This document shows positions 28,227-38,611 of a stretch of 64,000 bases of DNA, piece after piece. Source of the DNA: Colwellia piezophila ATCC BAA-637 (GTDB lineage Bacteria > Pseudomonadota > Gammaproteobacteria > Enterobacterales > Alteromonadaceae); the NCBI RefSeq assembly GCF_000378625.1, contig NZ_KB905160.1, positions 287,552-351,551 of the forward strand, written 5' to 3'. Below the pieces are notes generated by a model. The model made no database searches and was not told where the DNA came from. It worked only from the letters and a program-made list of their open reading frames with translations. Every line of letters starts with the position of its first letter. Positions within the stretch are counted from its first letter, which is position 1. The translations under genes and the position numbers were made by a program.

Positions 28227-29495
28227 TTGTCCATAGTTGCTGTTGGAATTAATCATAAAACTGCGCCTGTAGCGGTAAGAGAAAAAATATCTTTTCATCC
28301 AGATAAGCTTTCCGCCGCCTTAAAAGAGATGCTTAATGCAGTACAGTGCCGTGAAGTGGCGATACTTTCTACCTGTAATAGAACAGAGCTATATCTAGTA
28401 CAAGAGGGTGATTTTGATGTTACCCAGCAACGCATTATTCAATGGTTAGAAAAATATCATAACGTCCCCGCTTCCACTATTTTACCTAGCCTATATTGGC
28501 ACAAAGATCAGCAGGCCGTTAATCATATGATGCGTGTTGCTTGTGGTTTAGACTCGCTTGTTTTAGGTGAGCCACAAATTCTCGGGCAAATGAAACATGC
28601 ATATAGCCAAGCGAAAGCTGCCGGTTCTATGTCATTGATTATGGATAGGTTATTCCAACGAACTTTTGGTGTTGCTAAACAAGTTCGCACCGAAACTGAA
28701 ATAGGCGCTAGTGCAGTATCTGTTGCTTTTGCCTCAGTGAACTTGGCGAAACATATTTTTGGTGGTCTTGAAAAAACTAAAGTACTACTGGTTGGTGCGG
28801 GTGAAACTATTGAGTTAGTTGCCAAACATTTATACGAAAATAAGGTTGGCAAAATCACTGTGGCTAACCGAACTTTAGCCCGTGCAGAAAATATGGCTAA
28901 AAAAATTGGTGCTGATGTTATCACCTTAGCGCAAATACCTGAGCATATGTGTCATGCTGATATTGTTATCAGTTCTACCGGCTCTACTTTACCTATCATA
29001 GGTAAAGGTATGGTTGAACAAGCTTTAGCATCGCGTAAGCATCAACCTATCTTTATGGTTGATCTTGCCGTACCTCGTGATATAGAAGAGCAAGTCTCAG
29101 AGCTTGAAGATGTGTTTTTATACACCGTTGATGACTTACAAGGTATCATTGCTAAGAACATTGAAAATCGCCGTAAAGCTGCAGTGCAAGCAGAAAGTAT
29201 TGTCAATAGTCAGTCTGATAATTTTATGGCGTGGTTACGAGGCTTAAATACCCAAGATACGGTTATTAGTTATCGTAAACAATGTATAGACAACCGTGAT
29301 GTTTTACTTGAAAAAGCACTTGTCCAATTAAGAAATGGTAAAAATTCTGAGGCAGTTCTTGGCGAACTTGCCACTAAACTCACCAATAAATTCATGCATG
29401 CACCTACCAGTGCTCTCCAGTCTGCTGCCCAAGGTGGTGAACTTGATAAACTTATTTATTTACGTGATATATTCAATATTGATCCCCAAGACTAA
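28227..29495 (+). CDS. hemA: Glutamyl-tRNA reductase
   Basis: 422 residues. First step of C5 tetrapyrrole synthesis, reducing glutamyl-tRNA(Glu) with NADPH. The start SIVAVGINHKTAPVAVREK aligns with E. coli HemA. The catalytic Cys is in AILSTCNRTELY, followed by GLDSLVLGEPQILGQ and the NADPH fold LLVGAGETIELVAKHL. The only start that keeps the conserved N-terminus is TTG at 28227, with AGG about ten bases upstream. It heads the operon running toward kdsA and is divergent from lolB. Confidence 0.96.
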   Translation: MSIVAVGINHKTAPVAVREKISFHPDKLSAALKEMLNAVQCREVAILSTCNRTELYLVQEGDFDVTQQRIIQWLEKYHNVPASTILPSLYWHKDQQAVNHMMRVACGLDSLVLGEPQILGQMKHAYSQAKAAGSMSLIMDRLFQRTFGVAKQVRTETEIGASAVSVAFASVNLAKHIFGGLEKTKVLLVGAGETIELVAKHLYENKVGKITVANRTLARAENMAKKIGADVITLAQIPEHMCHADIVISSTGSTLPIIGKGMVEQALASRKHQPIFMVDLAVPRDIEEQVSELEDVFLYTVDDLQGIIAKNIENRRKAAVQAESIVNSQSDNFMAWLRGLNTQDTVISYRKQCIDNRDVLLEKALVQLRNGKNSEAVLGELATKLTNKFMHAPTSALQSAAQGGELDKLIYLRDIFNIDPQD

Positions 29496-29736
29496 TACCT
29501 ACCAGAGTAGCTACGTTATCTGTGGGTGAATATCTTCGCAACTACTCAGGTCAGTTTTCTAAGCTAAACCTTTCCGCTTAGCCTTATCAAACCTAAGTCT
29601 TCTCTAACCTAAGTCTTATTCAGTCTGCACATATTCTCTTGCTTACATTTTCTCTATAGCATGGTGGATTAGCTTATTACTGTGTTAGAATAGCGGGAAT
29701 TTAGTTTTTCTCATCTGAAATATAAGAACATTCTCA

Positions 29737-30825
29737 ATGAAATCATCAGTTTATCAAAAACTCGAAATACTAGTAGAGCGTTTCGAAGAAGTACAGGCCT
29801 TATTATCCGATCCTGAAACCATTAGCAACCAAGATAAGTTTCGTGCTTTATCTAAAGAGTTTAAGCAGCTTGAAGCGGTGACTTCAGTTTTTAATAATTA
29901 TAAAAGTGCTGAAGATGACTTCTCTGCCGCAGAGTTGATGCTTAAAGATGAAGATCCTGAAATGCGAGAAATGGCACAGGAAGAATACAAAGAAACGAAA
30001 AAAGCTATTGCTGCTATTGCTGATGAATTACAAGTTTTACTTCTGCCGCGTGATCCTAAAGACGATAATAACTGTTTTGTTGAAATTAGAGCCGGTGCTG
30101 GCGGTGATGAAGCGGCTATTTTTGTTGGCGACCTATTTAGAATGTATAGTCGTTATTCAGAAAAGAAAGGCTGGAAAATTGAAGTCATGAACTGCAATGA
30201 AAGTGAGCAGGGCGGTTATAAAGAAATGATCATGAAAATCAATGGTGAAGGCGTTTACGGCCATATGAAATTTGAATCTGGTGGTCACCGTGTGCAACGT
30301 GTACCAGAAACAGAATCTCAAGGCAGAGTACATACCTCAGCTTGTACCGTGGTTGTTATGCCTGAAATGCCAGAAGCAGACGCTATTGAAATCAATAAAG
30401 CTGATTTGAAAATTGATACTTTCCGTGCTTCAGGCGCGGGTGGTCAGCATGTTAACAAAACCGATTCTGCTATTCGAATTACCCATATCCCTTCGGGCCT
30501 TGTGGTTGAGTGTCAAGAACAACGTTCACAGCATAAAAACAGAGCACAAGCGATGTCTGTACTGCAAGCTCGTCTTCAGCAGGCTGAAGATGAGAAGCGT
30601 CGTAGTGCAGAAGAGTCATCACGCCGCAACTTAGTGGCCAGTGGTGATCGCTCTGAACGTATTCGTACTTATAACTTCCCGCAAGGCCGTATGAGTGACC
30701 ATCGCATAAACCTAACGTTATACCGCTTAAATGAAATAATGGAAGGCAGCTTACACTTGGTTATGGATCCTATCATGCAAGAAAACCAAGCAGATTTATT
30801 AGCTGAATTATCTGAACACAACTAA
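29737..30825 (+). CDS. prfA: Peptide chain release factor 1
   Basis: 362 residues. It carries [20 protein letters not shown] (the GGQ motif at the peptidyl-transferase centre) and an N-terminal helical domain. The codon-recognition region shows [15 protein letters not shown], resembling the RF1-type segment. It terminates translation at UAA and UAG. It is 241 bases after hemA and eight bases before prmC, whose product methylates the GGQ glutamine. Confidence 0.97.
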   Translation: MKSSVYQKLEILVERFEEVQALLSDPETISNQDKFRALSKEFKQLEAVTSVFNNYKSAEDDFSAAELMLKDEDPEMREMAQEEYKETKKAIAAIADELQVLLLPRDPKDDNNCFVEIRAGAGGDEAAIFVGDLFRMYSRYSEKKGWKIEVMNCNESEQGGYKEMIMKINGEGVYGHMKFESGGHRVQRVPETESQGRVHTSACTVVVMPEMPEADAIEINKADLKIDTFRASGAGGQHVNKTDSAIRITHIPSGLVVECQEQRSQHKNRAQAMSVLQARLQQAEDEKRRSAEESSRRNLVASGDRSERIRTYNFPQGRMSDHRINLTLYRLNEIMEGSLHLVMDPIMQENQADLLAELSEHN

Positions 30826-30839
30826 TTCGAGCTTTGTCG

Positions 30840-31700
30840 GTGAACGTGGTGAAAAATACTAGTTTAGTTAACTGGATAGCATTTGGGCAGAAGCAATTAG
30901 CTTCTTGCTCCGATAGTGCTAAACTCGATGCGCAAATTCTCTTGGCATTTGTGCTTAATAAAGATCGTACCTTCCTACTCACCTGGCCTGAAAATAAGCT
31001 TGATAAGCCAGATGAACAACAATACCTTGCACTTTTACAAAGGCGATCATCTGGTGAGCCTATTGCTTATATTATCGGTGTAAAAGAGTTTTGGTCACTG
31101 CCTTTTCGAGTATCGCCAGCAACGCTTATCCCACGACCTGATACTGAAATTTTAGTTGAATTAGTGCTCGAGCATTTTAGTGACGTTAAGTCATTACATT
31201 GTTTAGATTTAGGTACCGGCACGGGTGCTATTGCCTTGGCACTTGCATCAGAGCAGCCTACTTGGGAAATTCAGGCGGTTGATTTTAGCCTTGATGCGGT
31301 AAAACTAGCCAAGCAAAATGCTGAAAATCTCCAACTAACACAAGTTAAAATTTTTCAAAGTAATTGGTTTAGTGCTGTTGATAAGCACAAGTTTGATGTG
31401 ATAGTTTCTAACCCACCTTATATCGACGGTCTTGATGAGAACCTAAGCCAAGGTGATGTGCGTTTTGAACCACTATCAGCATTGGTTGCCCACGACCAGG
31501 GCTTTGCTGATATTAAGCATATCGCACAGCAGGCACTAGGTTTTTTAAATGCCCAAGGCAGACTGTTTTTAGAACATGGCTATCAACAGGGTAAAGCAGT
31601 TCGCAACATTCTTACCACCTTAGGTTATGAAAACTCAGAAACAGTAAGAGACCTTAATGGCCATGAACGTATTACCTGGGCAATTTCGCCAAGGCTTTAA
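30840..31700 (+). CDS. prmC: Release-factor glutamine methyltransferase
   Basis: A class I SAM methyltransferase: LDLGTGTGAIALALASE (SAM motif I), the substrate-binding NPPYID motif, and the conserved N-terminal REFWSLP-like VKEFWSLPFRVSPATLIPRPDTE. It methylates the Gln of the GGQ motif in release factors. There is no ATG near the start; GTG 30840 with GAG eight bases upstream is my choice, and TTG 30834 is possible. Product about 286 residues. Confidence 0.95.
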   Translation: MNVVKNTSLVNWIAFGQKQLASCSDSAKLDAQILLAFVLNKDRTFLLTWPENKLDKPDEQQYLALLQRRSSGEPIAYIIGVKEFWSLPFRVSPATLIPRPDTEILVELVLEHFSDVKSLHCLDLGTGTGAIALALASEQPTWEIQAVDFSLDAVKLAKQNAENLQLTQVKIFQSNWFSAVDKHKFDVIVSNPPYIDGLDENLSQGDVRFEPLSALVAHDQGFADIKHIAQQALGFLNAQGRLFLEHGYQQGKAVRNILTTLGYENSETVRDLNGHERITWAISPRL

Positions 31701-31820
31701 CATAAGTTAATCGATTATAAATCATTTATACATCATTTATTCATCATTACACTTTATAAACTTAAACATTTTGATAACGTAAGCTTATAAAATTATAGGC
31801 GAGCAATAAAGGAAAACATA

Positions 31821-32186
31821 GTGAAACATTTACATATAACTTTAGCAGTATTAAGCATCGCTTTATTCATCTACCGCTTTACTTTAATGATGATAGCGTC
31901 TAAAAAACTTGACCGTAAATGGTTGAAAATCAGTCCGCATGTTATCGATACATTTTTGTTAATTGCCGGTATTTCGCTAGCGGTTAAACTACATCTAAAT
32001 CCAATGGAGCAGATGTGGCTTGCTGAAAAGATTTTAGCTTTGTTTGCTTATATTTTTACCGGTTACTATACGCTGAAATTGGCTCGTAATAAGCCGATGC
32101 AAATTCTTGGCTTTTTAGGTGCTATGGGTTGGGTTATGCTGATAGTACGATTAGCGATGACCAGAGAAGCGATGTTTTTCGGTTAA
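31821..32186 (+). CDS. SirB2 family membrane protein
   Basis: 121 residues with four hydrophobic helices. The motif ISPHVIDTFLLIAGISL is characteristic of SirB2 (E. coli YchQ). The start is GTG, with AAAGGA eight bases before it. Function is unknown. The gene keeps its conserved place between prmC and sirB1. Confidence 0.9.
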   Translation: MKHLHITLAVLSIALFIYRFTLMMIASKKLDRKWLKISPHVIDTFLLIAGISLAVKLHLNPMEQMWLAEKILALFAYIFTGYYTLKLARNKPMQILGFLGAMGWVMLIVRLAMTREAMFFG

Positions 32187-32249
32187 AAACTACAGTAAAT
32201 TTAAAATTTTAAGCACTGGCAATAAATGGAATCGTATACGTAAACTACT

Positions 32250-33071
32250 ATGAATGAATTGTTTTTATCAGAATTAAAATCAGTCGATAAAGATCTACTG
32301 CAAAAACTTATTTTACTGGAAGAGTATGTTTTTTCCGATAGTGCTGCAGGCAGTGTCAACGACGATGCATCTTTAGATAGTTTAGAAACCATTATCAACC
32401 AATGCATTGCTGTCATTTGTGAGATAGAAGCACCGCTAGAGAGGGCTGAATCGTTACTGAATGAATTATATTTTCAGCACCTATTTATCGACCGCTATCA
32501 AACACGTTGGCCAACCTCCGCCTATAAAGTTGCTGAGGCATTAAAGCAGCGTGCTATGTCACCTATTATCAAAGCTGCACTTGTTAAAGAGATAATTAGC
32601 GCTTGTGGTTTTGAAATTGACTTAGTCTTTATCCCTAATAAAATAATGCTACGTCTTTGCTGTGATGAGCAATACGCTATCATTTTTGATGCCGTTACCG
32701 GGGAGTCTCTAGATTGGAGCGAACTTGATATAAGGTTAGATGAGCTTGAAGGTGATCCATCACTGCATGACTTAGCTGCCATTAAAGATCAGGTTGCGTT
32801 AGTAGAGCATTTAACCGCGCTTAAAAACACCCTGATTCATGAGCAGACGTTTGATAAGGCATTAATGTGCGTTGATGTTCTCTTGTCATTAACTCCGGAT
32901 GACCCTTTACAACGCCGAGATCGCGGTTTTTTACTACATCAATTAGATTGTTTTAAAGTGGCTGTGGATGATTATCGCTATTTCGTTGAGCAATGTCCTA
33001 AAGATCCCGCAGCGAAAATATTAAAAATTCAACTTGAAAAAATAGATGTCGGCAATACCGTCCTTCATTAA
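32250..33071 (+). CDS. SirB1-like protein, divergent transglutaminase core with TPR tail
   Basis: The 273-residue product occupies the sirB1 (E. coli ychA) position. Its N-terminus (EEYVFSDSA...LDSLETIINQC) and the C-terminal TPR-like region (IHEQTFDKALMCVDVLLSLTPDDPLQRRDRGFLLHQLDCFKVAVDDY) fit SirB1. The middle, which in relatives contains the Ser/Asn-rich RN-FL and GFPGHFL segments, is replaced by a shorter, different sequence, so the usual conserved histidine is absent. Role unknown. Confidence 0.8.
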   Translation: MNELFLSELKSVDKDLLQKLILLEEYVFSDSAAGSVNDDASLDSLETIINQCIAVICEIEAPLERAESLLNELYFQHLFIDRYQTRWPTSAYKVAEALKQRAMSPIIKAALVKEIISACGFEIDLVFIPNKIMLRLCCDEQYAIIFDAVTGESLDWSELDIRLDELEGDPSLHDLAAIKDQVALVEHLTALKNTLIHEQTFDKALMCVDVLLSLTPDDPLQRRDRGFLLHQLDCFKVAVDDYRYFVEQCPKDPAAKILKIQLEKIDVGNTVLH

Positions 33072-33105
33072 ATTTTTCACTTCATCAAAATAAGAAAAAG
33101 GCTAA

Positions 33106-34371
33106 ATGATGCAAGAACATATTGTGGCGAATGCGCCACTCATTACCAATGACGCCGTAGTGCTAGGGCTTTTAACTCTAATTCTAGGCTTTGTATTTTA
33201 TACTTCCACGAGTAAGAATTCATTTTGCCAAAAGTTTTATAAATATGTACCAGCCCTGCTGATGTGTTATTTATTACCTTCTTTTCTTAATACCTTTGGT
33301 ATTGTTAGTGCAGAGGTAAGCCAAGTTGATGAAGTGGCAAAATACTTTCTGTTACCAGCCTGTTTAGTACTGTTAACGTTAAGCATTGATATTAAAGCTA
33401 TTGCTGGCTTGGGTAGTAAAGCACTGATTATGTTTATAACGGGCACAATAGGTGTCGTCATCGGCGGCCCAATTTCCTTGTTAATCGTTTCCGGTATTTG
33501 GCCAGAGCTTATTGGTGTTACTGGTCCTGAAGCTGTTTGGCGTGGCATGGCTGCATTGGCAGGTAGTTGGATTGGCGGTGGCGCTAACATGTTAGCGATG
33601 AAAGAGATTTTTGAAGCCGATGGTAAAATATTTACCATCATGGTGACGGTAGATATCGTTGTCGCAAACCTCTGGATGGCAGGGCTTTTATATATTGCGG
33701 CTAATCATAAGGCTATTGATGCGAAAAGTGGTGCGGATACCTCAGGTATTGACAAACTTATTGCCAAGGTCGAAGCGAATGAAAAAGCAAATAAACGCAC
33801 GCCTGAGCTAAAAGACTTTATGCTTATTCTTGCTGTCGCATTTGGCGCTGCAGGGTTTGCACATTTCTTAGCTGACTTATTGGTACCATTTTTTCAGCTG
33901 AACTACCCAGAGTTGAAAAAATTCAGTCTACATAGCAAGTTGTTCTGGATTATTGTTGTAGTAACCACTGTCGGCTTAACTTTGTCATTCACACGAGTAA
34001 GAAAGCTTGAACATGCTGGAGCTTCCAAGGTGGGCAGCAGTTTCTTATATATTTTAGTGGCCACGATTGGCTTACATATGGATATCACACAAATTGCCGA
34101 AGCACCTAAATATGTAGTTATTGGCCTTATCTGGATGGCCATTCACATTATATTATTGTTTATTGTTGGTAGAATGATTAAAGCACCAATTTTTTACTTA
34201 GCAGTGGGCAGTAAAGCTAATATAGGTGGAGCAGCATCAGCGCCGGTTATTGCTTCTGCATTCCATCCGTCATTAGCGCCAGTTGGTGTGTTACTTGCGG
34301 TAGTTGGTTATGCCCTAGGTACTTACATGGCTTGGATATGTGGACAGTTACTTCGTATCATCGGTAGCTAA
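33106..34371 (+). CDS. DUF819 family membrane protein (YjcL-like)
   Basis: 421 residues with about ten hydrophobic helices and glycine-rich inner motifs: GTIGVVIGGPISLLIV, AALAGSWIGGGANMLAMKEIF, and AVGSKANIGGAASAPVIASAF. These place it in DUF819, a family of presumed transporters of unknown substrate. A charged loop (TSGIDKLIAKVEANEKANKRTPELKD, read in two parts) lies mid-protein. It sits inside the otherwise conserved sirB1-kdsA interval. Confidence 0.88.
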   Translation: MMQEHIVANAPLITNDAVVLGLLTLILGFVFYTSTSKNSFCQKFYKYVPALLMCYLLPSFLNTFGIVSAEVSQVDEVAKYFLLPACLVLLTLSIDIKAIAGLGSKALIMFITGTIGVVIGGPISLLIVSGIWPELIGVTGPEAVWRGMAALAGSWIGGGANMLAMKEIFEADGKIFTIMVTVDIVVANLWMAGLLYIAANHKAIDAKSGADTSGIDKLIAKVEANEKANKRTPELKDFMLILAVAFGAAGFAHFLADLLVPFFQLNYPELKKFSLHSKLFWIIVVVTTVGLTLSFTRVRKLEHAGASKVGSSFLYILVATIGLHMDITQIAEAPKYVVIGLIWMAIHIILLFIVGRMIKAPIFYLAVGSKANIGGAASAPVIASAFHPSLAPVGVLLAVVGYALGTYMAWICGQLLRIIGS

Positions 34372-34647
34372 GTTTTTATATAGTTAATAAAGCATCATCT
34401 CGTTGTGGTATAAAACAATTTATGCGTTAAAAGTACTCATTGATAGTTATCAACTCCGTGCTTTTTCCTTCAAATTGATTCATACCACTTAGATGTGATG
34501 CATTATTTTAGTTAAGGCTTTTATTTACCATTAAATATGGATATCGATAATTTTTAAAGCTATTAGCTAGTACATCTACCGTACTTTTTACGAATACTTT
34601 GTTAAAGAGGCGTGTGGAATACATTATTGTTAGGAATATTCTATTAG

Positions 34648-35499
<852 letters not shown>

Positions 35500-35565
35500 C
35501 TTTAGTTTGATCAGTGCTAAAACCACTGGGACTAATATGGCTAACACCATATAATTTAACAAATA

Positions 35566-35605
35566 AAAAAGGTGTCATAACTTAAATGTTAGGACACCTT
35601 TTTTT
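35566..35605. terminator. Terminator after kdsA
   Basis: AAAAAAGGTGTC and GACACCTTTTTT pair fully around 15 bases. It ends the hemA-to-kdsA transcript and may also act on the minus strand. Confidence 0.9.
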
Positions 35606-35632
35606 ATTTGTGATCTTAATCGTAAAGACCTT

Positions 35633-35692
35633 ATACCAGTTCTCAAAGCACTAGTAAGCGCGAAGAGGCAACTAACTTAATAGACTTGGTAT
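35633..35692. repeat. Short ATACCA...TGGTAT inverted-repeat element, copy 2
   Basis: A 60-bp segment with ends ATACCAGTTCT and AGACTTGGTAT (inverted, two mismatches). Its right half, CTAACTTAATAGACTTGGTAT without the first base, closely matches the right end of the 312-bp element at 52359. Confidence 0.55.
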
Positions 35693-35822
35693 TATTTCAG
35701 TAATGTGCGAGCATTTTGAAATATGTTAGCATGCTTATCTTTGATACCGTCAATGATAAGCTCATTAGCGTATGCTGCTGTTGCTAGTATCACAGTGTAG
35801 TACAATTTAATTATCCCGCTAA

Positions 35823-36110
35823 TTATTCAGCAAGAAGGTTTACTCTAGTTAAAGTAACACTCTTGTTTTGATTCGCCGTAATTTTTTGCTTATTAAGGTT
35901 GTTATCAATAGATTGTTGGCTGAAATTCATTTTTATGGGCGCTAAAGAAAATTTTAGGCTGACATGTGCCGCGTTTACAAAGCTAGTTTTAACTACTGGC
36001 TCAGCTTTAACTAATACGCTTTTAGGTACAGCAGCAAAGGCTGTGGTACTTAATAAAGAAGTGGCGAATAATGCGACAAGTAAGTTAGTTTTTTTAATGT
36101 TTTGATTCAT
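35823..36110 (-). CDS. Small exported protein of unknown function
   Basis: 95 residues with a signal peptide (hydrophobic LLVALFATSLLSTTAFA, cleavage after about residue 26). The mature part of about 69 residues is basic, rich in Lys, Asn and Val, lacks cysteine, and has no domain I recognise. It ends KSVTLTRVNLLAE. The terminator and repeat of kdsA lie beyond its 3' end. Confidence 0.65.
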   Translation of the reverse strand: MNQNIKKTNLLVALFATSLLSTTAFAAVPKSVLVKAEPVVKTSFVNAAHVSLKFSLAPIKMNFSQQSIDNNLNKQKITANQNKSVTLTRVNLLAE

Positions 36111-36431
36111 GATGTTTGTCCTGTTAGTAACCTAATAATAAAATTTCAATTCCCTGTAGATTTATTAGGACCTTTTCTCGCGCTGTTTTTATTTTTTAAA
36201 AATAAAGCGTATGGTTGGGAGCACACGCTGTACTTGAATTTCATAAAAAGTTGAGATGATGTCCTTCATCTACGGTGTGAATAATACGCAAATTTATTGT
36301 AAAATAATAATGACTTAAATTAATGTCATTCATTAGAAAAACTAATGAATAATTGTTATGCTTCCATAGTGGTTTTTTATGCACTTTTTAAACGCATATT
36401 TTTAATGTTATAGATAATTAATAGGTGACTT
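36111..36431. other. Intergenic upstream of gcvA, no gene seen
   Basis: A 321-bp AT-rich divergent gap. It must contain promoters for the exported protein gene and gcvA, but I cannot single one out. Confidence 0.5.
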
Positions 36432-37364
36432 TTGGCTAATAGACTCCCCCCCTTAAACGCTTTGCGTGCATTTGAAGCATCAGCAAGGCAGCTCAGCTTT
36501 ACCCGAGCAGCAGAAGAACTTTTTGTAACGCAAGCGGCAATAAGTCATCAAATTAAATCTTTAGAAGAGCATTTAGGCCTTAAATTGTTTATGCGAAAAA
36601 ATCGAGCCCTGCTACTGACAGAAGAAGGGCAGTCGTATTATTTGGATATAAAAGATATTTTTACCTCTATACATGAAGCCACGGAGCGATTATTAGCTCG
36701 TGGTGCTAAAGGGGCGATAACGGTCAGTTCACAAGCGAGTTTTGCTATTCAATGGTTAGTGCCCAGGTTAACGACCTTTAATGCCTTACATGGAGATATT
36801 GATGTTAGGATCAAGGCGGTTGAACAGCCAGAGAACTCGCTGACAGAAGATGTCGATGTTGCTATATATTATGGCCGGGGTCGCTGGCCAAATATTCATG
36901 CTGATAAATTGAATACTGAATATCTAATTCCCGTTTGTTCACCATTGTTAATGCAAGAAAATGCTGCCAATGGCAAACCGCCACTTTTGTCATTAGACGA
37001 TTTATCAGAGCATAATTTGCTGCATGATACCTCTCGTAGAGATTGGAAACGCTGGTTTAAACAAGTTGGTGTTAAAGGAGCTAATGTTAATCATGGTCCT
37101 ATTTTTAGTCATTCAGCTATGGTCCTACAAGCGGCTCTACACGGACAGGGGGTTGCTTTGGCGTATAGCGTGTTAGCTAAACCGGATATTGATTCGGGTC
37201 GCCTAGTTTGTCCTTTTAATGATGTTTTAGTAAGTAAGAATGCTTACTTTATTGTTTGTCGTGAAAATCAAAAAGATAATGCTAAAATTAGTGCGTTTAG
37301 GAAATGGATGTTGGATATGGTAGCGGCAGAGCAAGAGCAAATTACTGATGGGCAAATAAGTTAA
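36432..37364 (+). CDS. gcvA: LysR-type regulator GcvA (glycine cleavage)
   Basis: 310 residues. The N-terminal winged helix RLPPLNALRAFEASARQLSFTRAAEELFVTQAAISHQIKSLEEHLGL is nearly the GcvA signature (shown in pieces: RLPPLNALRAFEAS, FTRAAEELFVTQAAISHQ). The effector domain has FAIQWLVPRL, DVDVAIYYGRG, GPIFSHSAMVLQAALHGQGVAL and LVCPFNDVLVSKNA. GcvA controls the gcvTHP operon with glycine and purines. The start is TTG with AGGTGA five bases before it. Downstream genes overlap or follow closely. Confidence 0.95.
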   Translation: MANRLPPLNALRAFEASARQLSFTRAAEELFVTQAAISHQIKSLEEHLGLKLFMRKNRALLLTEEGQSYYLDIKDIFTSIHEATERLLARGAKGAITVSSQASFAIQWLVPRLTTFNALHGDIDVRIKAVEQPENSLTEDVDVAIYYGRGRWPNIHADKLNTEYLIPVCSPLLMQENAANGKPPLLSLDDLSEHNLLHDTSRRDWKRWFKQVGVKGANVNHGPIFSHSAMVLQAALHGQGVALAYSVLAKPDIDSGRLVCPFNDVLVSKNAYFIVCRENQKDNAKISAFRKWMLDMVAAEQEQITDGQIS

Positions 37365-38092
37365 TGGTTCAGATACTAATACAGCCACAAGTGATAACCC
37401 CTAAAGTGGGTAGCAACATCAACCTACAGCTAAATATTGTCGATAATGCTAAAGCACAAGTCATCTTTGCCCATGGTGCCGGCGCTAATATGTCCCATGA
37501 GTTTATGGAAGAAACAACCTTGTTACTTAATAAGGTAAATATCAATGTGATACGTTTTAATTTTCCCTTTATGGATAAAAGGGCATTAACGGGTACAAGA
37601 TATCCCCCCGATAGAATGCCCAAGCTGTTGGTCTGTTATGAAACTGTTATTGAGCATGTTATTGAACAGCAAAAGAATAGCCTGATCCCCTTATTTATTG
37701 GCGGGAAATCAATGGGCTCCCGTGCCGCGGCAAGTCTAGTTTCCATAAGTGATAGTCTTAAACCTAAGGCACTAAATAAAGTGTTAGGCGTTTTTTGCTT
37801 AGGTTATCCTTTTCATCCGGCGAAGAAGCCAGAAAAACTTCGTCTTGAACCTTTATTTGAGTCGAGCAAAGCCGTTTTAATTATTCAAGGTGATCGTGAT
37901 ACCTTGGGAAATAAAGAGGAAATTCACAGTTATCAATTACCAGAGCATTGCCACTGTGTTTTTTTAGAAGACGGCGATCACAGTTTAAAACCTCGGGTTA
38001 AATCAGGTTTTACTCAACAGGCACATATGAAAAGTGCCGTTGATGAAATCAGTTTTTTTATCGACCGCCAAATAAAGACAAGCAACCAATAA
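37364..38092 (+). CDS. Alpha/beta-hydrolase of the KANL3/Tex30-like family
   Basis: 242 residues. The sequence VIFAHGAGANMSHEFM gives the oxyanion region, IGGKSMGSRAA the nucleophile elbow (Ser in GKSMG), and a late DGDHSL the histidine, with an Asp in IIQGDRDTLG. The full triad is therefore visible. No signal peptide. The ATG overlaps the gcvA stop by one base (TTAATG), so it is translationally coupled. Substrate unknown. Confidence 0.85.
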   Translation: MVQILIQPQVITPKVGSNINLQLNIVDNAKAQVIFAHGAGANMSHEFMEETTLLLNKVNINVIRFNFPFMDKRALTGTRYPPDRMPKLLVCYETVIEHVIEQQKNSLIPLFIGGKSMGSRAAASLVSISDSLKPKALNKVLGVFCLGYPFHPAKKPEKLRLEPLFESSKAVLIIQGDRDTLGNKEEIHSYQLPEHCHCVFLEDGDHSLKPRVKSGFTQQAHMKSAVDEISFFIDRQIKTSNQ

Positions 38093-38106
38093 GAAGAGTA
38101 ATTTGT

Positions 38107-38535
38107 ATGAAAAGCGCAAATATTGAGCAGTTCCAAGCGGTAAAGTCAAAAAGTAACGTTATTTTACTTAAAAGTATGATGTTTTTTGTTGGTATCAGTG
38201 GCTGTTTTTCTGTACTATTCGGCGCTTGGCTAGCTCACAGCGGCCAAGCATACCCTATAAAGGTACAATCAAGCTTGGCAACTGCGCTACAATATCAATT
38301 TTTTCATACGCTTGCGTTATTTGTGACCTTGGTTTGGCTGAAAACAGTTAAACCCACTAAGGTGTTACTTAGTGCCTGTATTGCTTTTGTCATAGGTATT
38401 TTGTTTTTTTGTGGCGCAATATATATCAAATCATTTTTTGAACTTGCTGTAATCGGTAAGATAACCCCATTCGGTGGTATTGCGTTTGCGCTAGCTTGGT
38501 TATTACTCGCATTTGAAAGTAAAAATAATTTTTAA
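38107..38535 (+). CDS. DUF423 (YgdD-like) membrane protein
   Basis: 142 residues, four hydrophobic helices, with FGAWLAHS, the YQFFHTLALF motif, and GKITPFGGIAFALAWLLLAF, which mark DUF423. In E. coli ygdD lies between gcvA and rlmM, the same order as here apart from the added hydrolase. Function unknown. Confidence 0.9.
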   Translation: MKSANIEQFQAVKSKSNVILLKSMMFFVGISGCFSVLFGAWLAHSGQAYPIKVQSSLATALQYQFFHTLALFVTLVWLKTVKPTKVLLSACIAFVIGILFFCGAIYIKSFFELAVIGKITPFGGIAFALAWLLLAFESKNNF

Positions 38536-38611
38536 CTACAATATTTGTAGTGTTAATACTCTTTGGTCCACAGTATATTCGGCCATAAGATATACAAGGT
38601 AAAAACAACAT

